Assembly (NCBI RefSeq): GCF_038502225.1
Contig: NW_027196476.1
Span: 25,001-89,000 of the forward strand
From: Cherax quadricarinatus
Taxonomy: Eukaryota; Arthropoda; Malacostraca; Decapoda; Parastacidae
Direction of reading: 5' to 3'
DNA length: 64,000 nt
Positions 55,266 through 64,000 of this stretch are shown in pieces. Each line of letters starts with the position of its first letter. The first letter of the stretch is position 1. Position numbers and translations under genes: made by a program. The notes beneath the pieces were generated by a model, which was not told the origin of the DNA, ran no database searches, and saw only the letters and a list, made by a program, of their open reading frames with translations.

Positions 55266-56101
55266 ATGCCCTCCATCGAGCAACTTTACCAACAGCTTAA
55301 GGAATAATTGAGGATGGCGAAGATGGAGATTCGGAGACTGACCGAGTAAAACAAGAAGATTCGTAGTAGTCCTCCTGTTTTGAGTCCTCAGGTCAAGAAA
55401 GGAAACTGGTCAGTGGCTGGACAGCAGGGAACGAAGTTGACGATCAAGAAGACGAATGGAAAGGTAGAAACGATGAAGAAGAAAGAGACTGCCGTGGAAA
55501 CTGTTGTGGAAACATCTAATACATTCTCAGTGCTACCCGACGAATGTGAGTCGACTACTGGGAACATCACGACGAACGACACCAAGGAAGGTAAGAATAT
55601 TGTTGTTGTTGGGGATAGCCAAGTTAGGTATATGGATAGGGCGTTCTGCTTGAAGGACAGGAGTAGGAGACAGAGAGTTTGCTTTCCTGGGGCTGGGATG
55701 GAGGATATTGTTAGCCGTCTGGATGACATCATGAGAGGTAATGGGAGCAATCCTATTATCTGTCTCAGTGTTGGAGGCAACGATGTTGGCAGACGTAGGA
55801 GTGAAGACCTGATTAGCAGGTATAGGTCAACAATAGAAATAATTAGGAGTAAGGGTGGAAACCCTGTCATATGTGGTATTTTGCTAAGGAGAGGAGTTGG
55901 AAATGAATGGTTGTCCAGGGCAATTGGTGTCAATTGCTGGCTGGACAATACTGTAAGGAAAATGCGGTAACATTCATTGACAACTGGGACCTCTTCTATG
56001 GCGGAAATGACATGTATGCCAGGGATGGGGTTCACTTATCTAGGTCTGGGGTGGGAGCACTGGCAACTGCAGTAGAGGGAGCTGTTAGGGCTTTAAACTA
56101 G
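55266..56101 (+). pseudogene. LINE-C ORF1 with SGNH-hydrolase (esterase) domain
   Basis: ORF1 of CR1-type LINEs often carries an SGNH esterase-like domain; its role in retrotransposition is not settled. The ATG at 55266 starts MPSIEQLYQQLKE and two in-frame TAA stops follow within 30 codons. The frame is then open 55380-55970, with the GDS motif (VVVGDSQVR, near 55602-55628) carrying the expected nucleophile Ser and a VGGND block near 55770 with the oxyanion Asn. A frameshift near 55945 moves the last part to another frame, where DGVHLSRSG (the Asp-x-x-His block) lies near 56020-56045 and the ORF ends at 56101. All catalytic blocks are present, but the gene is broken in at least three places. 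Confidence 0.82.
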
Positions 56102-56115
56102 GAATAGTTAGTGGT

Positions 56116-57638
56116 ATGGGTTTTGGCAGGAAAACAGTGAAGTCCCAGTGTAGTAATATTATGAGCTCTAGGGAAACTAGTAATAAGCAGAACGAGGTAG
56201 ATATTGAAAATCCAGTGACATTGGGTGATAAGGACAGTAATAGGTTTAGTAGAAAAACAGAAATGAGCAGGAAGGGTAAAGAGAAAGGAGAGTCTTTCAA
56301 TGTTTATTATGCTAATAGCCGTAGTGCTAGGAATAAGATGGACGAGTTGAGATTAGTTGCTAGTGCAGGTAACATTGATGTATTTGCCTTAACTGAGACG
56401 TGGTTTAATTCAAAAAGTCGGGACATGCCTGCGGAATGTCACATTCAGGGTTTAAATTGTTCCAAGTAGATAGAAGTATCGGGAAGGGGGGTGGGGTGGC
56501 ATTGTATGTCCGAGATCGCTTGAACTGTTGCATAAAAACGGGAATTAAGTCTGAAGTAACACATACAGAGTCTGTTTGGATAGAATTTTCAGAGGGGCAT
56601 GAAAAACTGATTTTAGGAGTGATATACCGTCCCCCAAACTTAGATAGGGACCAAGGTAAACTACTATGGGAGGAAATTGTTAAGGCCACAAGGCACGATA
56701 ATGTAGTAATTCTAGGAGACTTTGACTTTAGTCATGTTGATTGGAATTTCTTGACTGGGAATTTAGAATCATACGACTTCTTAGAAGTAGTTCAGGATTG
56801 TTTCTTGAAGCAGTTTGTGACAGAACCTACAAGGGGTAATAACATGCTTGACTTAGTTCTGGCAAACAATGAATCCCTTGTTAATAATTTAGAAATTTCA
56901 GAGGAACTGGGTGCTAGCGACCACAAATCAATTACATTTAGCATTGAATGGAAGTACAATAGTAGCGATAACTCAGTAACAGTCCCAGATTTTCGCTTAG
57001 CAGATTACGATGGGCTTAGAGAACACTTATCATCTGCTGACTGGGGTAACGAAGACAGCTGTCAATATGACAGTTTTCTGAACACCATACATGCTGCTCA
57101 AAGAACGTTTATCACATATAAAGAAATTAGATCAAATAGAAATGACCCAAAATGGATGAATAATAGGCTCAAATATCTACTAGGGCATAAGAAAGGAATT
57201 TATAGGCGTATCAAAAGAAGTGAGGGTCATCTTATGAATCAGTATATTGACATTAAGAGGGACATTAAAAAGGGGATAAGAAAAGCTAAAAGGGACTATG
57301 AAATTAAAGTTGCTAGGGATTCTAAAACTAACCCAAAGAGTTTTTTCCAGGTCTATAGAACAAAAGTTAGAGATAAGATAGGTCCCCTTAAAAATAACTA
57401 TGGGCATCTTACTGACAAAGAGATTGAAATGTGCTCGATTTTAAATAATTATTTTCTCTCAGTTTTTACACAGGAAGACACTAACAATATTCCAGTAATT
57501 AATTTTTATAGTGGGCCAGAAGAAGATAAATTATGTAACATCACAGTCACTAGTGAAATGGTTGTGAAGCAGATAGACAGACTGAAGCAAAATAAGTTGC
57601 CGGGTCCTGATGAGGTTTTTTCAAGGGTGAACCATTAA
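56116..57638 (+). pseudogene. LINE-C ORF2 N-terminal part: APE endonuclease
   Basis: The frame at 56116-56469 ends in a stop and continues in another frame at 56436-57638. APE-family features are visible: YANSRSARNKMDELR (Asn), FALTETWF (catalytic Glu), GGGVALYVRD, GVIYRPP, ILGDFDFSHVDW near 56710-56740, DLVLAN and LGASDHKSI (the SDH signature). The second Asn of the usual GDFN motif is Asp here. A linker follows (HKKGIYRRIKRSEG), then the start of the RT region LKQNKLPGPDEVF, where a deletion and a frame change occur at about 57620-57640. It would nick target DNA if intact. Confidence 0.85.
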
Positions 57639-57639
57639 C

Positions 57640-58608
57640 TAATATTTTTAATTTATCTCTTCAAACAGGTGTAGTGTCTGATATGTGGAAGATGGCTAAT
57701 GTAATTCCTATTTTTAAAACAGGGGACAAGTCGTTACCGTCAAATTACCGCCCAATAAGCCTGACCTCAATTGTAGGCAAATTACTAGAGTCAATTATTG
57801 CTCAGATTATAAGAAGCCATCTCGATAAGCATAGCTTGATTAATGATACTCAGCATGGATTCACAAGAGGCCGGTCTTGTCTAACTAATTTATTAACTTT
57901 CTTCAGTAAAGCTTTTGAGGCTGTTGACCACGATAAAGAATTTGATATTATTTACTTAGATTTTAGTAAGGCTTTTGATAGAGTTCCGCACCATAGACTG
58001 TTAAAGAAAGTGGCAGCTCATGGCATTGGGGGAAAAGTGCTCTCGTGGATCGAGTCATGGCTCACAGACAGGAAGCAGAGTGTCCATAAATGGAGTTAAA
58101 TCCGAGTGGGGATCAGTAACAAGTGGCGTTCCATAGGGATCAGTCTTGGGCCCGTTGTTGTTTATAATATATATCAATGATCTTGATGAGGGAATTAGTG
58201 ATATGAGCAAATTCGCCGATGACACAAAGATAGGTAGGATAATTGATTCAAACGTAGATGTTATGGAACTTCAGGAGGATTTAAACAAACTCTGTTCTTG
58301 GTCAGAAAAGTGGCAGATGCAGTTCAATGTAGATAAATGCAAGGTTCTGAAGCTTGGGAGTGCCCATAACCCTAGTACTTATAAGTTAAATGATGTAGAA
58401 CTTAGCCATACAGATTGCGAAAAGGACTTGGGGGTTATGGTGAGCAGCAACCTTAAACCAAGACAGCAATGCCTAAGTGTACGTAATAAGGCAAATAGAT
58501 TACTGGGATTTATATCAAGAAGTGTAAGCAACAGAAGTCCAGAGGTCATACTGCAGCTTTATACATCATTAGTAAGGCCTCACCTAGATTATGCAGCTCA
58601 ATTCTGAT
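57640..58608 (+). pseudogene. LINE-C ORF2 reverse transcriptase part
   Basis: 57674-58099 holds WKMANVIPIFKTG, NYRPISLTSIVGKLLES, QHGFTRGRSCLTNLL and the catalytic IIYLDFSKAFDRVPHH. A frame change near 58090 and a stop at about 58132 (in the VP.G block) precede 58146-58607, with GPLLFIIYINDLD, the catalytic KFADDTKIG near 58207-58230 and the thumb up to VRPHLDYAAQF. The next codon is TGA. Both catalytic Asp sets are present, but in broken frames. The connection domain and 3' end are missing. Confidence 0.85.
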
Positions 58609-58610
58609 CT

Positions 58611-59192
58611 CCATATTACGGAGTATTTTGCTAACGAGTGCCCTAAATTTAAGTTACAAACAACACTTGGACATCGTTCATGGAGTAATCAGTGGGATCA
58701 GGACACTACTAGTGTCCTGATCCCACTGCTTACTCCGTGCCCTGTGCCCTGCCTACAGGGCATAAGAATGGTCCCGTGTGAAGATGCGATGGATGCAAAT
58801 TTTAGTTGAAATGGAATTTTTGGAACAGGATAACTATCAGAAGGCTAGTAATTTTAATTCTAGTGAAGGCGTTTTAACCTAGGGGCAGAAAACGACGTCC
58901 GGGAAACGAAGCTGCACTGAAGACCATCTTCAGTGTTCCAAAACACGGACAATAGCACCGTCCAAACTGTAGGTGATGCAGGATACAAATCACAATATCG
59001 AGTGAAAGCCAATTAGTCGTTATGTCGCTTGCATCAACTCAACACTTGGATTCTGTGCTTGATTTGTCCGTTGAACAAAGGGGGTCGCTAACGAACAGGT
59101 GCCGGCAGCAGCAGTGAAGTGTGTAGTGTAGGCTGAAGTGTGGTGACGACGTGTGAGAATGTCACTCCTCTGCGTCAACAACCATCAAGACG
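58611..59192. other. Gene-free stretch with two short palindromes
   Basis: No open frame resembles a known protein. It contains the 55-bp palindrome at 58682-58736 (separate entry) and a smaller one at 58915-58935 (CACTGAAGA-cca-TCTTCAGTG). The rest looks unique. Confidence 0.6.
58682..58736. repeat. 55-bp near-perfect palindrome
   Basis: 27-bp arms around one base (58709). The left arm starts ggagtaatcagtgggatc and the right arm ends gatcccactgcttactcc, with one mismatch. It can form a cruciform or a strong RNA hairpin. Not a typical Pol II or Pol III terminator, as no T-run follows. Confidence 0.85.
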
Positions 59193-59464
59193 CTGTATAC
59201 CATTCGTGGTATACAGTGTAGTGTGAGAGTGAAGATAGGATAATACGTTCGTGGTATACACTGTAGTGTGAGAGTGAAGATAGGATAGTACGTTCGTGGT
59301 ATACAATGTAGTGTGAGAGTGAAGATAGGATAGTACGTTCGTGGTATACACTGTAGTGTGAGAGTGAAGATAGGATAGTACGTTCGTGGTATACACTATA
59401 GTGTGAGAGTGAAGATAGGATAGTACGTTCGTGGTATACACTATAGTGTGAGAGTGAAGGTAGG
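59193..59464. repeat. 45-bp tandem repeat, about six copies
   Basis: The unit contains cgttcgtggtatacactgta and gtgtgagagtgaagatagga. Start points are at 59246, 59291, 59336, 59381 and 59426, exactly 45 bp apart. The - strand gives HERTILSSLSHYSVY repeats (15 aa). The array is cut by the BEL LTR at 59465. Confidence 0.93.
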
Positions 59465-60492
59465 TGTGAAAATTTGTGTGGACTGCCTCCAAGTGAGTCG
59501 CCTACCCTGGCAAACTCTGTTGACACCGAGCTCTGAGGTGGGTACCTCAGCCTCAGAAGTGGCTTATAGGACAGATTTTCACAAATGATTGGTATTGCAA
59601 GAAACCTCGCCTGCATGCACGTATAAAAGACTAACTTACTTGGTGTTGCAGTATATCCTGATCTTCACTTCCCTAAGCTAGCCTTAGCCCCTTTGGACTC
59701 CCCCTCAGAAACCACGTGCAACCGGGAGCATTAATTCCTGCAATATTCAATCGTAATTAGTGTCCTGCCTGCACCTCAGAAATTCCTATATCCAAGAGGG
59801 TATGTATCCCCTAGTATAACTATGCAGACTCAGACCCTAGCTTCAGACGGCTCTAAGACACTGGTACTTACTGGGCATGCTCTCTCTGTTGCACACCGGG
59901 CCCACAGTTAAAACCCACCCACGATCTCCCAAGACACTGGCCAGAATCTACGAGAAAAAAGGTGGAGGGTTTATCTTACTGTATGGGCCTGCCAGAGGAG
60001 GTCATCTACGGTACATCGAGGTGCCTCTACCCGATTTCCCCAGGTCTCAGATGTGAAGACACGTGGGGCGCCGTCTGTTGTTCACGGCACGTCTTGTCTT
60101 GATGGTGTCTGTCGTAAGAAGAGCGAGCTGGTCCCTCTTCCAGACCCTCGTCTCTTCGTTCAAACTAGGGCTGCCAGTTCTCCCTAGCTAACTTATCCTA
60201 GTGTTTGCCTACATTTTCGGCCTATTACTACCTATGTTAAGGTCTTAGGTCTACATTATCATTATCTACAGATGCCTTAGTAAACCTAATATTAGTGTAC
60301 TACCAGTAAAACTACCTACTCCTTCCCTGAAGAGTAAATCTATAAATTAAATACATGCCTACCAAGAATCCATCACTGACCAGAGAGAATGCTGTTTGTT
60401 TGGGAGGGTTTTAAGGGCCGCCCAGCTCAGCCGTCCCGTACGGCCATGCTGGATCTCCCTGTGGAACTTTAGGGACCAAATAAATTTCCACA
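59465..60492 (-). repeat. BEL/Pao 3' LTR (1028 bp)
   Basis: On - it starts tgtggaaatttatttggtcc and ends with ccacacaaattttcaca, giving TG...CA ends with a short imperfect inverted repeat. Its lower end (tgtgaaaatttgtgtggact on +) matches 63904 onward. Its upper end is set by the adjoining polypurine tract. Confidence 0.85.
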
Positions 60493-60506
60493 TCCTCCCG
60501 CCGGCG
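60493..60506 (-). promoter_or_regulatory. Polypurine tract of the BEL/Pao element
   Basis: On - it reads cgccggcgggagga immediately before the LTR start TGTGG. In LTR retrotransposons the purine-rich tract at this position primes plus-strand DNA synthesis. The G-rich core fits, though it contains C. Confidence 0.65.
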
Positions 60507-60522
60507 AAGGTAGGCGCTAAGT

Positions 60523-61395
60523 CTAAATCAAGTTCACCTTCTGCGAGCCCCCACAGCGGACTCCGGACACGAGTGCCGTCTGGCCACTCTCGTCGAGCAG
60601 ACTCCGGTCTAACTTCAACCGTCCAGTTTCCCCTGTGTGGACCTCTGGGGGTGTAAACTTGTTGGTTCCGGTGGTCTTAGCACCCTTTCCCTTAACTTTA
60701 ACATCTTTCGCATGTCTAGCCTTGACTGAGCGGCTCCGTACTTTCCCACCCAGTGGCCCACATGCCCTGGTAGCCTTTCCTCCCACTGTTACGAGGTTCC
60801 CTGGATTTAAAGGCAATCTATCTCCCTCTTTATGTACCCTGTAAAAGTGTTTTCCCAAGGTGGCCGAGTGTTCGTCACTCCCTACCTGGTTCAGCTCCCC
60901 TGGCGGTTCATCGTGTATACTGGTACTCATTATCACTACTCCCCCAGCTATCATGGGGACAGCTTCTCCTCTATCTGGCGTGGCAGGGAATTCAGGTGGA
61001 ATCCTGCCGCCTATGATGTATCCTACTGGGGATCTGTATAAACCAATTCCTTCCTTAAACGTCCGTCGTGTAGACAGGAAGTCATCGATATGATTGGCTC
61101 CCACCAGGATACCTACATTTCTGACCGTGTCAGTGGTAATTCCCTGGTCTGCCAGCTTCACGTCAAGGTCTTTCAATCGCTTAGCTGCTGCAGCAAGACC
61201 TCTCGCTGTAATTGCCCTGGGTAATGTCTCTACCACCAAGGCTGTAATGTCTCTGCAATGTCCACCTAATTTGACTGTGACATCCACCACATCATAAGAT
61301 TTGGGTGGGACCTGACTTATAGCCCCTCCCAACATCATACTCACTTTCTTCGTGGCCTTCAAATTTAATTTACCCACCAACTTCTTTGTTATCAA
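60523..61395 (-). pseudogene. BEL/Pao protease region (DUF1758-like) with C-terminal tail
   Basis: This continues the gag frame after a single in-frame TAA at 61402-61404. The aspartic protease of BEL/Pao elements matures the polyprotein; here the active-site region sits at the very end of gag as FFDPGA, with Pro where the family usually has Ser or Thr after the catalytic Asp. Downstream are LVGKLNLKATKKVSMMLGG, VGILVGANHIDDFL and YRSPVGYIIGGRIP, as in DUF1758. After about residue 150 no reverse transcriptase follows; instead there is a basic tail (KVRSRSVKARHAKDVKVKGK) ending 17 bp before the polypurine tract. This tail may be the original end of pol joined to protease by deletion, or unrelated sequence. 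Not functional as it stands. Confidence 0.75.
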
Positions 61396-61401
61396 GGATA
61401 C

Positions 61402-62910
61402 TTAGGCTCCTGGGTCAAAGAATAATCGGGTTGTTTCGGACCTGTGCCCATTCACAACCTTTGCCATGACTGTAGGTAGGGCAGCACCTCCGTGATTCTC
61501 ACTCGGATTAGAGACTTCACTCCCACTAATCACGCTGGCTACCATTTCAGGCTCAGACTCACTTTCTATCTCTACCTGAGAGATATCCCTACTAGCTTGG
61601 GGTTCCCTTAAATTATTGGGACATAGTGCAGTATGGTGCTTACCTTTGCAACAGACTCGACACTCACTGAGCTGGGTGCCACAGTCTCTCGCAAAGTGTT
61701 CCCCACAACACTTGAAGCAGAGTCTCAACTCCCTTAGTCTCTGTTGCCTACTGCTCAGTGTTATATACTCCGGGCAACTCGTGCTAGCTTGTTCGCCTTC
61801 GCAGAACACACACATTCTGGCATGAGTGCCTCTGAGGTTCTGCTTAGAGGTTCTTACCTTAGACACCTCTTTACCATAGTACACTCCAACGTTAGTCGTA
61901 CGAGCTTTAGACTGATCTCTCGAGATCTTTGAGCAACTTTCTGGGTTTTTATGTGGCGATGGTGGTGACTCTTCTCTCACACCTATACTCAAATGAGAAA
62001 CGAGATCTCCCAACCCCTCAACAATTTGTTTTATCGTGAACCTATTCGTCCGATATTTTAAGTGTAACTCATGCACTGTCGTGCTAGCCAGTTTCCTCTG
62101 AATCACCTGGCTAAGGACCCATTCTGAATCATCCTCATCATGCAAATCTCTGAAACTGTTTGTCAGGCTCATAATCTCAATACGGAACTTCTCTAGGCTT
62201 TGACGGTCATGTCGGCAAACCTCTAGATCCAATAACCGATAAAGTATAGCTACCTTTATCTCCTCAGTGTTGCCAAACACGTTTTCTAATTGGTCTTTGG
62301 CATGTTGGTAATTAGTGTCAGTAATCTGGTAGTGCCGGACCAGGTCTAAGGCTTTACCCTTGAGCTGCGACCGCAAATACTGCAACTTGACGGCATCTGA
62401 CAAATCGTTCCTGTCATCTATCTGGGCTCTAAACTGATCCCAGAAAGCAATGTACTCTGTTAAGGTTCCGTCGAACGTTGGCAAATTCAACTGGGGCAAC
62501 TTGAGCAACATATTGACAGGTGTGTGGTTGTTTGGGGTACCTGCGGTGTTCAACCCCACCCTTGGAATACTAGCCTTTAATGTACTTAATTTATCTTTGT
62601 ACATATTCATCTCCTGATGACAATCTACATCATCCTTAGTGAATTCGTCCATAGCCTGCTGAAGACTTCCCAGGGATTCATCATCCTCAATAGCCTGTAG
62701 CTCATATGCTGAGAATGCTTGTTCATAGGCTTCCCATTTTTCCCCCAAACTCTTCAAGCAGTCTTGCAAATCATCGCAGTCTACATTACTGCGTTGGCAA
62801 GTAGCCTTGCACCTGTTACGCGTTCTGTTCAGATGCCCTTTGTATGCTGCTACTGATCGTCTTAATTTTGTTAACACTGAACCAGACTTTCCTGAACCCC
62901 CATCTGCCAT
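61402..62910 (-). CDS. gag: BEL/Pao gag-like protein (DUF1759-type, zinc knuckles)
   Basis: A 502-codon open frame, the capsid/nucleocapsid part of the gag-pol polyprotein, which packages the element RNA. The ATG at 62910 begins MADGGSGKSGSVLTKLRRSV. Residues about 45-115 are charged and probably helical. About 136-290 form the DUF1759-like core (LPQLNLPTFDGTLTEYIAFW, then LKGKALDLVRHYQ and LENVFGN). About 366-430 hold Cys/His motifs: CVFCEGE, LCFKCCGEHFARDC (CX2CX3HX4C, one residue short of the standard knuckle) and CRVCCKGKHHTALC (CX2CX4HX4C). The frame ends with an in-frame TAA inside the protease active site, so gag can be made but protease cannot without readthrough. Confidence 0.85.
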   Translation of the reverse strand: MADGGSGKSGSVLTKLRRSVAAYKGHLNRTRNRCKATCQRSNVDCDDLQDCLKSLGEKWEAYEQAFSAYELQAIEDDESLGSLQQAMDEFTKDDVDCHQEMNMYKDKLSTLKASIPRVGLNTAGTPNNHTPVNMLLKLPQLNLPTFDGTLTEYIAFWDQFRAQIDDRNDLSDAVKLQYLRSQLKGKALDLVRHYQITDTNYQHAKDQLENVFGNTEEIKVAILYRLLDLEVCRHDRQSLEKFRIEIMSLTNSFRDLHDEDDSEWVLSQVIQRKLASTTVHELHLKYRTNRFTIKQIVEGLGDLVSHLSIGVREESPPSPHKNPESCSKISRDQSKARTTNVGVYYGKEVSKVRTSKQNLRGTHARMCVFCEGEQASTSCPEYITLSSRQQRLRELRLCFKCCGEHFARDCGTQLSECRVCCKGKHHTALCPNNLREPQASRDISQVEIESESEPEMVASVISGSEVSNPSENHGGAALPTVMAKVVNGHRSETTRLFFDPGA

Positions 62911-63704
62911 TGTCGAAGTTTAATGAGGAGTATGACACTAATTGTACTTTACTCAGTCCACCCCACAGCACGTCACGGTGTTAGGTAAGAATGAACGAGT
63001 CTTAAGGCTTCTCAACAAGCTTAACAATTCCCTTTGTTATATTGACTCTACTATGAATCAAAAATGTCCACTGTTAGCTCTCAAATCAGAATCAAAATGT
63101 GTATCGATGTGAAAGCTTAACCTAGCACTTAACTGTACCGTGCCAGCAAATAATTACAGGACTTAACCTAGTCTCAGGTATAATTCACAAATACCACATT
63201 AACATGAATCAAAGACAATGAAAATCACACAATAAAAGGGTGCAGTATACAAATTAAAATCACTTGGTTAACACAAATAAATTCAACAATTCAACTTGTG
63301 AAACAGTAAATAAATAATGTATGTAAACAGCTTGGCCTAACTGTGCCCAGCTTACTCTGTCTAGCGTGGATGGTTGGATAAGGTAAATCCTAACCTAACT
63401 AGTGTGCTATAACTTAAACCTGGCTTTATAACTCCCTGTAAATAATAACTAGGTTAAATCTGTCCTAGCTACTATAACTGTTGTAAATATTGCACAAGCC
63501 TAGCCTAACTGTGGCTACCTTGCAAATCCACTGTAAGTAATTAACACACAAGTCTCCTACTCTGGATTACTTGGAATCACTGTAAATAATTAAATTCACA
63601 AGCTTCTCTAGCCTACCTGGCCTGCCTGTAAATTACTGCAAATAACAACTTCTGTGTATAGTCAGCTTGGCCTAGCCTCTGTGTAACTTTGACCTAGGTG
63701 TGCT

Positions 63705-63875
63705 AACTTAACCTAACTTTTTTAAACTGGTTCCTAACTGTGACCTAGCTATGATAGCTTAACCTAACTCTGTAAAACTGGTTCCTAACTGTGGCCTAGG
63801 TATGATAGCTTAACTTAACTCTGTTAAACTGGTTCCTAACTGTGGCCTAGCTATGATAGCTTAACCTAGCTATTC
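63705..63875. repeat. 51-bp tandem repeat in the BEL leader, about three copies
   Basis: Units contain aactggttcctaactgtg and acctagctatgatagcttaa. Start points are exactly 51 bp apart. Confidence 0.85.
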
Positions 63876-63887
63876 CACATCACGGTT

Positions 63888-63899
63888 CTCGAAGGACCA
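63888..63899 (-). promoter_or_regulatory. Primer-binding site, probably tRNA-Tyr
   Basis: The + strand reads ctcgaaggacca, ending in CCA. This equals the 3' end of eukaryotic tRNA-Tyr as I know it (ctcgaagga plus CCA), so the - strand (tggtccttcgag) can pair with that tRNA to prime minus-strand synthesis. It lies 4 bp from the LTR edge at 63904, the expected place. Confidence 0.7.
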
Positions 63900-63903
63900 C
63901 TTT

Positions 63904-64000
63904 TGTGAAAATTTGTGTGGACTGCCTCCAAGTGAGTCGCCTACCCTGGCAAACTCTATTGACACCGAGCTCTGAGGTGGGTACCTCAGCCTCACAAGTG
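63904..64000 (-). repeat. BEL/Pao 5' LTR, partial
   Basis: 97 bp matching 59465-59561, starting tgtgaaaatttgtgtggact. Two differences are visible: tct[a/g]ttgac near 63958 and ctca[c/g]aagtg near 63995. The rest lies beyond the window. Confidence 0.88.

Larger units (their letters stand above)
55130..58610 (+). mobile_element. LINE-C, CR1-type LINE with ORF1 and ORF2, 3' end missing
   Basis: It has a 5' leader, an SGNH-type ORF1, an APE endonuclease and most of reverse transcriptase, in the correct order on +. It stops being recognisable at about 58608-58625, just after the reverse transcriptase thumb (VRPHLDYAAQF), without a 3'UTR or tail. The presence of the 5' end with loss of the 3' end is the reverse of usual LINE truncation. 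The SGNH ORF1 points to the CR1 clade. Confidence 0.88.
62911..63903 (-). other. BEL/Pao leader between 5' LTR and gag
   Basis: About 990 bp with no convincing frame. It is rich in cctaac/taacctag words and has a 51-bp tandem repeat at 63705-63875 (ggttcctaact at 63729, 63780 and 63831). RNA packaging signals would be expected here, but I cannot identify them. Confidence 0.6.
59465..64000 (-). mobile_element. BEL/Pao LTR retrotransposon, internally deleted, 5' LTR cut by window end
   Basis: Element on the minus strand. The 3' LTR is 59465-60492, a polypurine tract adjoins it, the gag-protease frame is 60523-62910, a leader of about 990 bp follows, then a tRNA-like primer-binding site (63888-63899) and the start of the 5' LTR (63904 to beyond the window). 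Only 3411 bp lie between the LTRs; an autonomous BEL element would also need reverse transcriptase, RNase H and integrase, and none is present. The LTR copies differ at only two visible positions in the last 97 bp, suggesting recent insertion. The target-site duplication cannot be checked because the other flank is outside the window. Confidence 0.88.

Noticed and set aside
60396..61297. Several + strand open frames over the BEL protease region
   Set aside because: They are antisense shadows of the minus-strand gag-protease frame, which has recognisable DUF1758-like blocks.
63300..63880. Telomere-like CCTAA repeats
   Set aside because: cctaac words are frequent but not in a regular pentamer array; part of it is a 51-bp repeat inside the BEL leader.

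Overview
This is a eukaryotic window made almost entirely of repeats. I find no host protein-coding gene and no intact RNA gene. Several features point to a decapod crustacean, probably crayfish- or lobster-like: long, varied tandem arrays, APE-type LINEs, tRNA-derived SINEs with a conserved tail motif (gtaggtacctgggtgttagt), and a BEL/Pao element. This assignment comes from recognising repeat styles, not from a database match.

Layout. 1-8446: five head-to-tail copies of one LINE (called LINE-A here), each more 5'-truncated than the last and separated by (GA)n tracts. 8447-8684: GA/GACA/TG microsatellite. 8697-26870: about 315 copies of a 57-bp minisatellite, interrupted at 14.5 kb by a foldback insertion. 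27.1-31.2 kb: a 17/68-bp array containing a tRNA-SINE foldback, a pyrimidine 12-mer array, a 72-74-bp array and a 31-bp hairpin array. 31.47-40.4 kb: three adjoining G/T-rich arrays with units of 37, 38 and 10 bp that appear to be related. 40.4-45.05 kb: a SINE with an amplified tail, then arrays of 25, 31 and 23 bp. 45.1-49.05 kb: SINE-derived hairpins, AT-rich trinucleotide tracts, a broken LINE (LINE-B), an old LINE-A-like relic and a 3'UTR-only LINE-A copy. 49.2-52.8 kb: a 26-bp array split by an inverted SINE pair, another SINE and a 21-bp array. 53.6-55.1 kb: GTA/GTG-type and 31-bp arrays. 55.13-58.61 kb: a broken CR1-type LINE (LINE-C) with an SGNH-esterase ORF1. 59.19-59.46 kb: a 45-bp array. 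59465 to the window end: a minus-strand BEL/Pao LTR retrotransposon with gag and protease but no reverse transcriptase, RNase H or integrase; its 5' LTR runs off the window.

The coding content is all retrotransposon. LINE-A, LINE-B and LINE-C carry pieces of APE endonuclease and reverse transcriptase broken by frameshifts and stops. The BEL element carries gag and protease split by one in-frame stop. The many long open frames elsewhere are products of stop-free repeat units.

The strongest unusual signal is LINE-A. Every copy ends in or beside (GA)n, and each following copy starts inside that GA tract with a deeper 5' truncation. A second locus at 48.5 kb is likewise flanked by GA on both sides. 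This fits a LINE that targets GA microsatellites, or one that carries a GA tail and re-inserts into it.
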